Position numbers and translations under genes: made by a program. Below, in pieces: positions 6,552-12,918 of a stretch of DNA of 12,918 nt; within the stretch, counting starts at the first letter, position 1; every line of letters starts with the position of its first letter. The notes beneath the pieces were generated by a model. That model worked only from the letters and a program-made list of their open reading frames with translations, had not been told where the DNA came from and did not search any database. The stretch spans positions 1 to 12,918 of the forward strand of contig CAINCM010000110.1 in the NCBI GenBank assembly GCA_903847005.1, read 5' to 3'. The DNA comes from an uncultured Chloroflexota bacterium. GTDB taxonomy: Bacteria; Chloroflexota; Limnocylindria; Limnocylindrales; Limnocylindraceae.

Positions 6552-7330
6552 CGCGTGAAGCGCGAGAAGTAGGCGCCGATTCGGCGCTGAACGCCGCTCG
6601 GCATCAGGCTCAGGAAGCGCGCCGAGATCGCGTTGACCAGTCCCGGCACCACGAGCGCTCTCCCCGACTCGACCGCATCGAGTGCGACGCGCGCGACAAA
6701 GGCACTGCTGGTCAACATGAAACTCGGCTGACCGGCCGTGGACGAGAGCCCGCCGCGCGCCTGGAATCCGCTCGGCGTGTAGCCGGGCGCCACGCAGGTG
6801 ACGCGGACTCCGTGCGGGCGCGCCTCTTCGTGCAGTGCGAGGGTGAAGCTGCGCACGAACGCCTTCGTCGCGGCGTAGGTGGTGAACCCGGGGAACGGCA
6901 GGAAGGATGCAACCGAGGCGACGTTGAGGATGGCGCCACGCCTGCGCGGCGCCATCGCAACGAGCGCCGCCCGAGAGAGGCGCATCAGCGCATTGACATT
7001 CAGGAAGATCTCGTTGCTCTCGCCCGCGGCGTCGAGCTCCATGATCTTCCCGAATCGTCCGTAGCCGGCGTTGTTCACCACCATCTCGACCGGTCGGCTC
7101 TCGTCCGCGATGCGCGCTTCGATCGACTCGATTCCCGCACTGGTCGAAAGGTCGGCAACGATCACCTCGGCGTCGGCGCCGCTCGTGCGCACCGTCGCAG
7201 CGACTCGCGCAAGCTCATCTGCGCGTCGCGCCACCAGGACCAGGTCCCATCCGCGCGCGGCAAGCTGCTCGGCCATGCACTCGCCGATCCCAGAAGAGGC
7301 GCCGGTGATGAGCGCGCGTCGTCGATACAT
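6548..7330 (-). CDS. Short-chain dehydrogenase/reductase (classical SDR)
   Basis: This 260-aa NAD(P)-dependent oxidoreductase is of classical SDR length. The cofactor motif is TGASSGIG (9-16), and basic residues ARR (34-36) after beta-2 suggest NADP(H) preference. NNAG is at 86-89; the catalytic residues are Ser139 in NVASVAS and Tyr152/Lys156 in YAATK. The PGYTPSGF segment follows beta-6 as usual. The C terminus (LSLMPSGVQRRIGAYFSRF) resembles SDRs of the DltE/YqjQ-like type, often acting on lipophilic substrates, but the substrate cannot be determined. The frame extends upstream to 7411 across the tRNA gene, which cannot be coding. The ATG at 7330 sits directly before the canonical beta-1 strand and has a -10-like CATACT 7 nt upstream. 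The TAG stop overlaps the convergent gene's stop (CTAG, 6548-6551). Confidence 0.88.
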   Translation of the reverse strand: MYRRRALITGASSGIGECMAEQLAARGWDLVLVARRADELARVAATVRTSGADAEVIVADLSTSAGIESIEARIADESRPVEMVVNNAGYGRFGKIMELDAAGESNEIFLNVNALMRLSRAALVAMAPRRRGAILNVASVASFLPFPGFTTYAATKAFVRSFTLALHEEARPHGVRVTCVAPGYTPSGFQARGGLSSTAGQPSFMLTSSAFVARVALDAVESGRALVVPGLVNAISARFLSLMPSGVQRRIGAYFSRFTR

Positions 7331-7337
7331 GTCACGA

Positions 7338-7343
7338 AGTATG
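7338..7343 (-). promoter_or_regulatory. -10 element CATACT, putative leaderless promoter of the SDR gene
   Basis: On the minus strand CATACT is followed by 7 nt (TCGTGAC) and the ATG at 7330, with no Shine-Dalgarno. It has the same hexamer as the S51-CysS-tail gene. It lies 34 nt downstream of the tRNA 3' end, so the SDR can be transcribed separately from the tRNA. Confidence 0.5.
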
Positions 7344-7377
7344 CGCGATCTTCGACGCAGCAGGTTGCACGTGGTGT

Positions 7378-7454
7378 TGGTAGGGGGACCTGGACTCGAA
7401 CCAGGGACCACCGAGATATAAGCTCGGAGCTCTAACCACCTGAGCTATCCCCCC
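7378..7454 (-). tRNA. tRNA-Ile, anticodon UAU, encoded CCA
   Basis: A full cloverleaf folds on the minus strand: acceptor GGGGGGA with TCCCCCT (six pairs plus a G1-U72 wobble); D stem GCTC/GAGC around AGGTGGTTA; anticodon stem CCGAG/CTCGG enclosing the 7-nt loop CTTATAT; a 5-nt variable loop TGGTC; T stem CCTGG/CCAGG around TTCGAGT; discriminator A73; and CCA encoded at 7380-7378. Loop position 33 is U and 34-36 read TAT, so it decodes AUA (Ile), with A37 available for t6A. Most bacteria read AUA with a CAU tRNA modified by TilS, so a UAU isoacceptor is unusual. The 5' end lies 13 nt after the prenyltransferase stop codon on the same strand. No intron and no T-tract downstream. A CCA nucleotidyltransferase is also encoded in this window. 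Confidence 0.95.
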
Positions 7455-7467
7455 ATGAGACGCGCCC

Positions 7468-8304
7468 TCAGCCTACCCCCTCGGCGGTCGCGAGTGTGAC
7501 CGAGAGCGCCGCAACGGCGAGCGCGGCGGCACTGATCTCCCAGCCACGCTGGCGCATCCATCGGGATCGAGTTGCGCTGCAGGCAACCCCCGCCGCGAGG
7601 AGGAGGGCCGCGACCGCGAGCAGGGTTGGCGACGTGTTGCGCGGCGCCACGACTAGCAGCGCGGTGACGGTGACGAGATGGAGCAGCACCAAGAGGATGA
7701 GCGCCGTGCGTTCGCCGAGTCGCACCGCAGCGCTGCGCATCCCACTCTGAAGATCCATCGCGCGGTCGGCGAGGCTGTTCTGCAGCGCCAGAGCGGCGCC
7801 GCCAGGAAGGGCCGCCAACGAGAGGGCGAGGACCGGCGCGGGGATCTCACGACCCACCGTCGACCACGCAAAGGCCGGGATGATGCTGACGCCGAGCGCA
7901 AACGGGAGCCAGGAGAGTGCGGTGCGCTTCAGCCAGACGTTGTAGAGCACGCCGATGCACGCACCGCACACGGCGAGCGCGAGAGTGGGCAGGCTCACCT
8001 GTGCAGCGGCGGCCAGTCCGACCGCGAGTCCTAGCGCTGCGAGCAGCGGGCCCGCATGTGGCCGCAGTTCGCCCGCCGCAATCGGCTTCTCGTGTCGGCC
8101 GCTGTCTCGGTGGCGATCGAGATAGTCATTCGATGCGCCGATGCAGGTGTGCACGCCGAGCATGGTGAGCGCCGCCAAGGCAGCGGCCGATGCTCCTGCG
8201 CCTGCAACGGTGGCGAGGGCTGCGGCCGCAACGGCGTTGAGCATCGTCGGGAGCGGATGCGCCAAGCGGAGCAGCGCGAAGGACGTGCGCCAGAACCCAT
8301 TCAT
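7468..8304 (-). CDS. UbiA-family prenyltransferase
   Basis: This 278-aa polytopic membrane enzyme with about eight or nine hydrophobic helices is of normal UbiA length. The first Asp-rich motif is NDYLDRHRD (Asn59 to Asp67), which binds Mg-prenyl diphosphate; the following HEKPIAAGEL is typical of the family. The second motif is LADRAMDLQSG, with Asp180 and Asp184. YNVWLKRTALSWLPF (121-135) is the conserved central helix. The family transfers isoprenoid chains to acceptors such as 4-hydroxybenzoate, dihydroxynaphthoate (menaquinone), haem or glycerol phosphate lipids. No neighbouring quinone or haem genes decide which. The ATG at 8304 is preceded by TAGGCT 6 nt upstream and no Shine-Dalgarno. 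It shares a 34-bp divergent promoter region with the ABC exporter genes. The tRNA-Ile follows only 13 nt after its stop. Confidence 0.87.
   Translation of the reverse strand: MNGFWRTSFALLRLAHPLPTMLNAVAAAALATVAGAGASAAALAALTMLGVHTCIGASNDYLDRHRDSGRHEKPIAAGELRPHAGPLLAALGLAVGLAAAAQVSLPTLALAVCGACIGVLYNVWLKRTALSWLPFALGVSIIPAFAWSTVGREIPAPVLALSLAALPGGAALALQNSLADRAMDLQSGMRSAAVRLGERTALILLVLLHLVTVTALLVVAPRNTSPTLLAVAALLLAAGVACSATRSRWMRQRGWEISAAALAVAALSVTLATAEGVG
7470..7475 (-). promoter_or_regulatory. Possible -10 element TAGGCT for tRNA-Ile, overlapping the prenyltransferase stop
   Basis: TAGGCT on the minus strand ends at the first base of the TGA stop of the prenyltransferase, 15 nt before the tRNA 5' end. 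It is the same hexamer as the one before the prenyltransferase start. No -35 box is convincing; the tRNA may instead be processed from the upstream mRNA. Confidence 0.3.
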
Positions 8305-8310
8305 GAGTGC

Positions 8311-8316
8311 AGCCTA
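8311..8316 (-). promoter_or_regulatory. -10 element TAGGCT, putative leaderless promoter of the prenyltransferase gene
   Basis: On the minus strand TAGGCT is followed by 6 nt (GCACTC) and the ATG at 8304. No Shine-Dalgarno is present. Nine nucleotides separate it from the opposing -10 at 8326-8331. Confidence 0.5.
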
Positions 8317-8325
8317 ACGCCCTGC

Positions 8326-8331
8326 TATCCT
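8326..8331 (+). promoter_or_regulatory. -10 element TATCCT, putative leaderless promoter of the ABC exporter operon
   Basis: TATCCT is followed by 7 nt (CGCCGCG) and the ATG at 8339, with no Shine-Dalgarno. It matches the TANNNT pattern of the other Shine-Dalgarno-less starts. Confidence 0.55.
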
Positions 8332-8338
8332 CGCCGCG

Positions 8339-9373
8339 ATGACGCTCACGACTCCAACCACAGCGACCCTCTCGCTCGCGTCCGCCATCAGCGTGCGCGA
8401 TCTCGTGAAGCGGTACAAGGGCGCCGACCGCAACGCGGTGGACGGGGTCTCCTTCGACGTGGCCCAGGGGTCGCTCTTCGCCCTGCTCGGACCGAACGGC
8501 GCAGGGAAGACCACGACGATCAGCATCCTGACCACCACGCTCGCCGCAACCTCGGGAAGCGTCCAGATCGCCGGCGCAGATCTTGCGCACGATCAGGCGG
8601 AGGTGCGTCGCCGCGTTGGCATCATCTTCCAGAAGCCGTCGCTCGACCGAGCGCTCACCGGCGAAGAGAACTGCAGGTTCCACGCCGCGCTCTATGGCGC
8701 ATACGCCTACCGCCCCGCCTTCTCGCTCATGCCACGCGAGTATCGCGATCGCATCATCGAACTCGGAGCGCTGGTCGGCCTCGATCGCGAGGACCTCTTC
8801 AAGAAGATCTCCAAGTACTCGGGAGGCATGCGCCGCAAGCTCGAGATCGCGCGATCGCTCTTGCATCGACCGCAGGTGCTCTTCCTCGACGAGCCGACGG
8901 TCGGCCTCGATCCAGAGTCGCGACGTTCCGTCGCCGGCTACCTCGACGCGATCCGACGCAGCGAGAAGATGACCATGGTGCTGACCACCCACTATCTGGA
9001 CGAGGTCGAGATCGCCGACCAGGTCTGCATCATCGACCGCGGCAGGATCGTTGCGAACGGCACGCCCGCGGAGTTGCGCACGGGGACCGGCGTCACGCGA
9101 GTGGAGTTCGAGGCGGCGGATCGTGTGGCACTCAGCGCAGAGGTGGAGCGACTCGGACACACGCCGCAGCCGATCTCAGCGGGCGTTGCCGTGGAGGTGG
9201 TGGGCGCCGAGGCGGCCCATGCGCTCGTGCGCGACCTGAAGACGCCACTCACCAGGTTCGAAGTTCGGAGCCCGAGTCTCGAGGATGCCTACCTCAAGAT
9301 CGTCGCGGCCACCGCAGACGAAAGAGAGGAGTCGCCGCTTGACGACGGACCGCGACGGAGTTTCCGAAGATGA
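8339..9373 (+). CDS. ABC-2-type exporter ATP-binding protein (DrrA/NatA-like)
   Basis: This is the 344-aa cytoplasmic ATPase subunit of an ABC exporter. Walker A is GPNGAGKTT (51-59); the Q-loop Gln98 is in IIFQKPS; the ABC signature is YSGGM (160-164) followed by RRKLEIARSL; Walker B is LFLDEP (181-186) with catalytic Glu185; the D-loop follows as TVGLDP; and the switch His218 is in TTHYLDE. The roughly 100-residue C-terminal extension, with an ExxDRVALSAEVERLG region and the terminal SLEDAYLKI motif, is characteristic of DrrA-like ATPases that work with ABC-2 permeases in drug, lipid or polysaccharide export. The Thr/Ala-rich first 15 residues are probably disordered. The stop overlaps the permease start as ATGA (9370-9373), so the pair is an operon with coupled translation. 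The cargo cannot be inferred. Confidence 0.92.
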   Translation: MTLTTPTTATLSLASAISVRDLVKRYKGADRNAVDGVSFDVAQGSLFALLGPNGAGKTTTISILTTTLAATSGSVQIAGADLAHDQAEVRRRVGIIFQKPSLDRALTGEENCRFHAALYGAYAYRPAFSLMPREYRDRIIELGALVGLDREDLFKKISKYSGGMRRKLEIARSLLHRPQVLFLDEPTVGLDPESRRSVAGYLDAIRRSEKMTMVLTTHYLDEVEIADQVCIIDRGRIVANGTPAELRTGTGVTRVEFEAADRVALSAEVERLGHTPQPISAGVAVEVVGAEAAHALVRDLKTPLTRFEVRSPSLEDAYLKIVAATADEREESPLDDGPRRSFRR

Positions 9374-10182
9374 GCGCGATGGTCGTCCCTCCGCCAACCT
9401 CTCGCTTCAGCCTGCGGAACGAGCTCGCCGCCGCCGGCGCGATCGCCGCGCGAGACGTCACCAAGCTCCTCCGCGATCCCATCCGGCTCGTCGGCGGGCT
9501 CGTCTTCCCCGCGCTCTTCATCGGCGTCCTCGGCGGCGCGTTCGCCTCCAACTTCGCGTCGCCTGGGATCGACCTGCTCCCGTTCATCTTCGCCGGACAG
9601 CTCGCCCAGGGCGTCTGGCAGTCCGCCGCGCTCGGACTGATCTCGATCCTCGAAGACCGAGAGAACGACTTCTCGCAGGAGATCTTCGTCGCGCCGATCG
9701 GCCGACGCACGATCCTCGCCGGGAAGATCCTCGGCGAGTCGCTCGTTGCCTTCCCGCAGGCGCTGACGGTGATGCTCTTCGGCATCGTGCTCGGGATCCC
9801 GCTGAGCCTTGCACAGGTGTTCGCGCTCATCCCGGCCCTCGTCCTGGTCGCGATCTTCGGCGCCGGGTTCGGCGCGCTGCTCGTGAGCCTGCTGCCGAAC
9901 CAGCGCTCGGCGAACCTCATCTTCCCGTTCGTCTTCCTGCCGCAGTTCTTCCTCGCCGGCTCGTTCAATCCGATCCGCGAACTACCCTGGTACCTGGACA
10001 TCGTGAGCCACATCGCGCCGCTGCGGTACGCCGTCGACCTGATCCGCGGCGCCTACTACGGCTATCCGAACGTGGCGGTGCTCTCCGAGCCGATCTGGAA
10101 CGTCGGCCTGATCTCCATCTTGACAGTGGCGATGCTGAGCATCGGAACGATCCTCTTTGTGCGAAGCGAGCGCAACCGCTAG
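9370..10182 (+). CDS. ABC-2-type exporter permease
   Basis: This 270-aa inner-membrane subunit partners with the preceding ATPase. Six hydrophobic segments are visible at roughly 38-58, 70-93, 121-144, 150-174, 180-198 and 244-264. The cytoplasmic coupling region EDRENDFSQEIFVAPIGRR (95-113), followed by TILAGKILGE, is the typical ABC-2 signature that contacts the ATPase, and PWYLDIVSHIAPLRYAVDLI (206-225) is the conserved extracytoplasmic re-entrant/amphipathic stretch before the last helix. One permease gene with one ATPase gene implies a homodimeric membrane domain. A weak ribosome-binding site GGAG lies at 9357-9360, 9 nt before the ATG, and the start overlaps the upstream stop by 4 nt. 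A perfect inverted repeat begins at the last base of the stop codon. Substrate unknown. Confidence 0.9.
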   Translation: MSAMVVPPPTSRFSLRNELAAAGAIAARDVTKLLRDPIRLVGGLVFPALFIGVLGGAFASNFASPGIDLLPFIFAGQLAQGVWQSAALGLISILEDRENDFSQEIFVAPIGRRTILAGKILGESLVAFPQALTVMLFGIVLGIPLSLAQVFALIPALVLVAIFGAGFGALLVSLLPNQRSANLIFPFVFLPQFFLAGSFNPIRELPWYLDIVSHIAPLRYAVDLIRGAYYGYPNVAVLSEPIWNVGLISILTVAMLSIGTILFVRSERNR

Positions 10183-10202
10183 TCGACGTCTCCCTCGTCG
10201 AC
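10182..10202. terminator. Perfect 7-bp inverted repeat directly after the permease stop
   Basis: GTCGACG (10182-10188) and CGTCGAC (10196-10202) are exact complements with a 7-nt pyrimidine loop. The position, starting at the last base of the stop codon, fits a transcription end or mRNA 3'-stabilising hairpin. No T-tract follows. An operator for the downstream DoxX-like gene is the alternative. Confidence 0.4.
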
Positions 10203-10322
10203 GCCGCCGTCGCCGAATCATCAGCGGGCCGCTCAGGATTACACTTTTCGTTCTCGTTGGCGCAAACTCGTTCTGTGGGAGCGAGTCGCATCGCGGGCAT
10301 CCTCGACGGCTCGTCCCGGAAC

Positions 10323-10328
10323 GGGAGG
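10323..10328 (+). promoter_or_regulatory. Shine-Dalgarno GGGAGG of the DoxX-like gene, inside a small hairpin
   Basis: GGGAGG ends 7 nt before the ATG at 10336. It overlaps the 3' arm of a short hairpin, TCCCG (10314-10318), GAA loop, CGGGA (10322-10326). The gap 10183-10335 otherwise holds one AT-richer stretch around 10236-10275 with a possible -10 TACACT at 10240-10245, which would give a leader of about 80 nt. Confidence 0.6.
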
Positions 10329-10335
10329 TTCGAAT

Positions 10336-10886
10336 ATGCGAGGCACATGGTTCGCAAATGCCGTCGCGCTGGGTCGCGTGGTGATCGGAACGATCTTCCT
10401 CTGGGCGGGGCTCGAGAAGGTGATCGGCGGGGGCGGTGCATGGACGGCGAAGGGCTTCCTTGCATACGGGACAAGCGGCACGCTCGGGTGGCCATTTGTG
10501 AGCGGCGAGGTCGCCGAAGGAACCGTATTCAATCCAACGCATGAACTCTGGGTGAGCCTCGCCGCCAGCGACGGCGCGATGGCCGCGATCAACTTCCTCG
10601 TGCAGTTCGGTCAGATCGCGATCGGCGCGGCGCTGATCCTGGGACTCGCCACGCGCTTCGCGGCTGCGATGGGTTCCCTGATGATGCTCTTCTTCTTCGT
10701 TGCGGCGTGGGATTTCGCGTACGGCATCGTGAACCAGCACCTCACGTACGCCGTGGTGACCTTCGGACTTGCGATCGTCGGCGCGGGGAACTTCAACGGG
10801 CTCGATGCGCGCATCGCCGGACAGCTCCCCACGTGGGCGCGCGACTACTTCGCGTCGGGTGCTCCGGCGAAGGCCGGGGGGCGCGC

Positions 10887-10890
<4 letters not shown>
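10336..10890 (+). CDS. DoxX-like membrane protein
   Basis: This is a 184-aa membrane protein of the DoxX/DoxD-like family. Four hydrophobic helices are visible (about 10-28, 84-104, 107-125, 133-152). The first contains [16 protein letters not shown] (14-29), the classical DoxX N-terminal signature, and [18 protein letters not shown] (124-141) matches the family's conserved stretch before the last helix. An extracytoplasmic loop of about 50 residues between helices 1 and 2 is longer than in minimal DoxX proteins. Relatives include the membrane subunit of archaeal thiosulfate:quinone oxidoreductase and mycobacterial DoxX, which forms a membrane complex with superoxide dismutase; most bacterial members have no assigned reaction. 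No partner gene is adjacent. Translation uses a clear GGGAGG site, unlike most first genes here. Its TAG stop overlaps the convergent OppF-like stop at CTAG (10887-10890). Confidence 0.8.
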
Positions 10891-11908
<1,018 letters not shown>

Positions 11909-11912
<4 letters not shown>

Positions 11913-12918
11913 CTCGATCTCCCCTTCGCTGCAACCCCGCCGTGCGCAGCGTCATAGAGGTGGCAGCGCACGAGGCTTCCCGCCGCGCCCGCATGCGACA
12001 GGAGATCGGGGTGCTGCGTCGAGCACGCGGCGAGGTTCGCCGCCTCGCGCTGGCCGCATCGATCCGCAAAACGGCAGCCGGGGATCTCTTCGGTGAGCGA
12101 CGGGACCTGGCCCGGGATGACGCGCAGCTGCCCGCGACCCGTCCCCGTTCGCGGGATCGCGCCGAGCAGTCCCTGCGTATACGGGTGTCGCGGGTTGTCG
12201 AAGATCGCGTCGCGACGCTGCTCCTCCACGACCTCGCCGGCATACATCACCGCCACGCGATCGCAGAACTCCGAGACGACGCCGAGATCGTGGGTGATCA
12301 GCACGATCGCGGTGCCGAGTCGCTCGCGCAGGTCGCGGAGCAGCTCGAGGATCTGCGCCTGGATCGTCACGTCGAGTGCCGTGGTCGGCTCGTCGGCGAT
12401 GAGCAGCTCCGGCTCGCATGCGAGTGCCATGGCGATCATGACGCGCTGCGCCATGCCGCCCGAGATCTCGTGCGGATAGGCGTCGGCGCGTCGGCCCGGG
12501 TCCGGAATGCCGACAAGCTCGAGCAGCTCGATGCCGCGCATGCGCGCCGCCTTCTCGTCGAGTCCCTTGTGGATGCGCAGCACCTCGCCGATCTGGTCGG
12601 CGAGCTTCTGCACCGGATTGAGCGACGAGTTCGGCTGCTGGAAGATCATCGCAATGCGATTGCCGCGGATCTTCTGCATCTCGAGCTCGCTTGCGGAGAG
12701 CAGCTCTTGGCCGTCGAAGCGGACGCTCCCGCCCGTGATCTGGCCGGGCGGCACGATGAGTCGAAGGATGGAGAGCGAGGTCACGCTCTTGCCGCTGCCC
12801 GATTCGCCCACCAGGCCCATCACCTGGCCGGGTTTGATGCTGAAGTCCACCCCGTTGATGGCCTGGACGATGCCGTCCTCGGTGTAGAAGTAGGTTTTGA
12901 GTCCCTGGACTTCGAGCA
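11909..12918 (-). CDS. Peptide-type ABC importer ATP-binding protein, OppD/DppD-like, 5' end beyond window
   Basis: The frame is open to the right edge: in-window codons run from 12916 to the stop at 11909, giving 335 residues. The first visible residues ([15 protein letters not shown]) are the beginning of the domain, so probably only a few N-terminal residues are missing. Walker A is GESGSGKS (37-44 of the visible part). Further on are the Q-loop in [12 protein letters not shown], the signature [15 protein letters not shown], Walker [15 protein letters not shown], the switch THDLG, and [12 protein letters not shown] opening the OppC-domain-like C terminus with four cysteines (C-x5-C-x10-C-x19-C). 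It pairs with the OppF-like gene by a 4-nt stop/start overlap to form the heterodimeric ATPase. A GTG at 12850 is open but lies inside the domain and would delete its first strands. Permease and solute-binding genes presumably lie upstream, past the right edge. Confidence 0.92.

Noticed and set aside
7331..7411. Upstream extension of the SDR frame to 7411
   Set aside because: It would translate the antisense-oriented 3' half of the tRNA gene locus; the ATG at 7330 directly precedes the canonical first strand.
8056..9342. Long plus-strand frame overlapping the prenyltransferase and ABC ATPase
   Set aside because: It crosses the divergent promoter region, is a different frame from the ATPase with its Walker motifs, and its composition is shadow-like.
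12849..12850. GTG at 12850 as the start of the OppD-like protein
   Set aside because: The frame continues to the window edge with family-typical residues, so this codon is an internal Val.

Overview
The window is GC-rich bacterial chromosome, roughly two-thirds G+C by eye, and densely coded on both strands. It holds thirteen protein genes (two cut by the window edges) and one tRNA gene. I see no insertion sequence, prophage, CRISPR array or rRNA. The gene families and the promoter style suggest a high-GC Gram-positive-like or Chloroflexota (Limnocylindria-like) organism. That placement is an inference at low confidence, because no marker gene here settles it.

Layout, left to right. (1) Plus-strand block 1-2622: the 3' end of an HNH nuclease gene overlaps by 4 nt a CCA-adding/poly(A) polymerase-type nucleotidyltransferase, followed by a galE-type epimerase. 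(2) A UMF1/Atg22-like MFS transporter on the minus strand (2662-3909), divergent from an endonuclease III-family DNA glycosylase (4059-4775). (3) Two divergent genes related to the peptidase S51 / type-1 glutamine-amidotransferase-like fold (4811-5404 minus; 5445-6551 plus), the second fused to a cysteinyl-tRNA-synthetase-type C-terminal tail. (4) Minus-strand group: UbiA-type prenyltransferase, tRNA-Ile(UAU) with encoded CCA, and a short-chain dehydrogenase. (5) Plus-strand ABC-2 exporter pair (ATPase plus permease), then a DoxX-like membrane protein. (6) Minus-strand peptide-type ABC importer ATPases (OppF-like complete, OppD-like cut by the right edge). The permeases and binding protein presumably lie beyond the right edge.

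The most consistent signal beyond the genes is regulatory. Seven transcription-unit-leading genes have a -10-like hexamer (TANNNT or CATACT) ending exactly 6 or 7 nt before the start codon and no Shine-Dalgarno. This is the layout of leaderless transcripts. Two other unit-leading genes (the MFS transporter and DoxX), and the downstream genes oppF and the ABC-2 permease, have purine-rich ribosome-binding sites. Two divergent pairs are driven from only 34-40 bp of shared DNA. Two convergent pairs end in a shared palindromic CTAG, so that both stop codons overlap. Intergenic space is minimal, and several gaps hold GC-rich hairpins without T-tracts.

Functionally the window is mostly housekeeping: tRNA end maturation, sugar nucleotide metabolism, base-excision repair, prenyl-lipid or quinone synthesis, export and peptide uptake. 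The least characterised parts are the S51-like pair and the tRNA-Ile(UAU).
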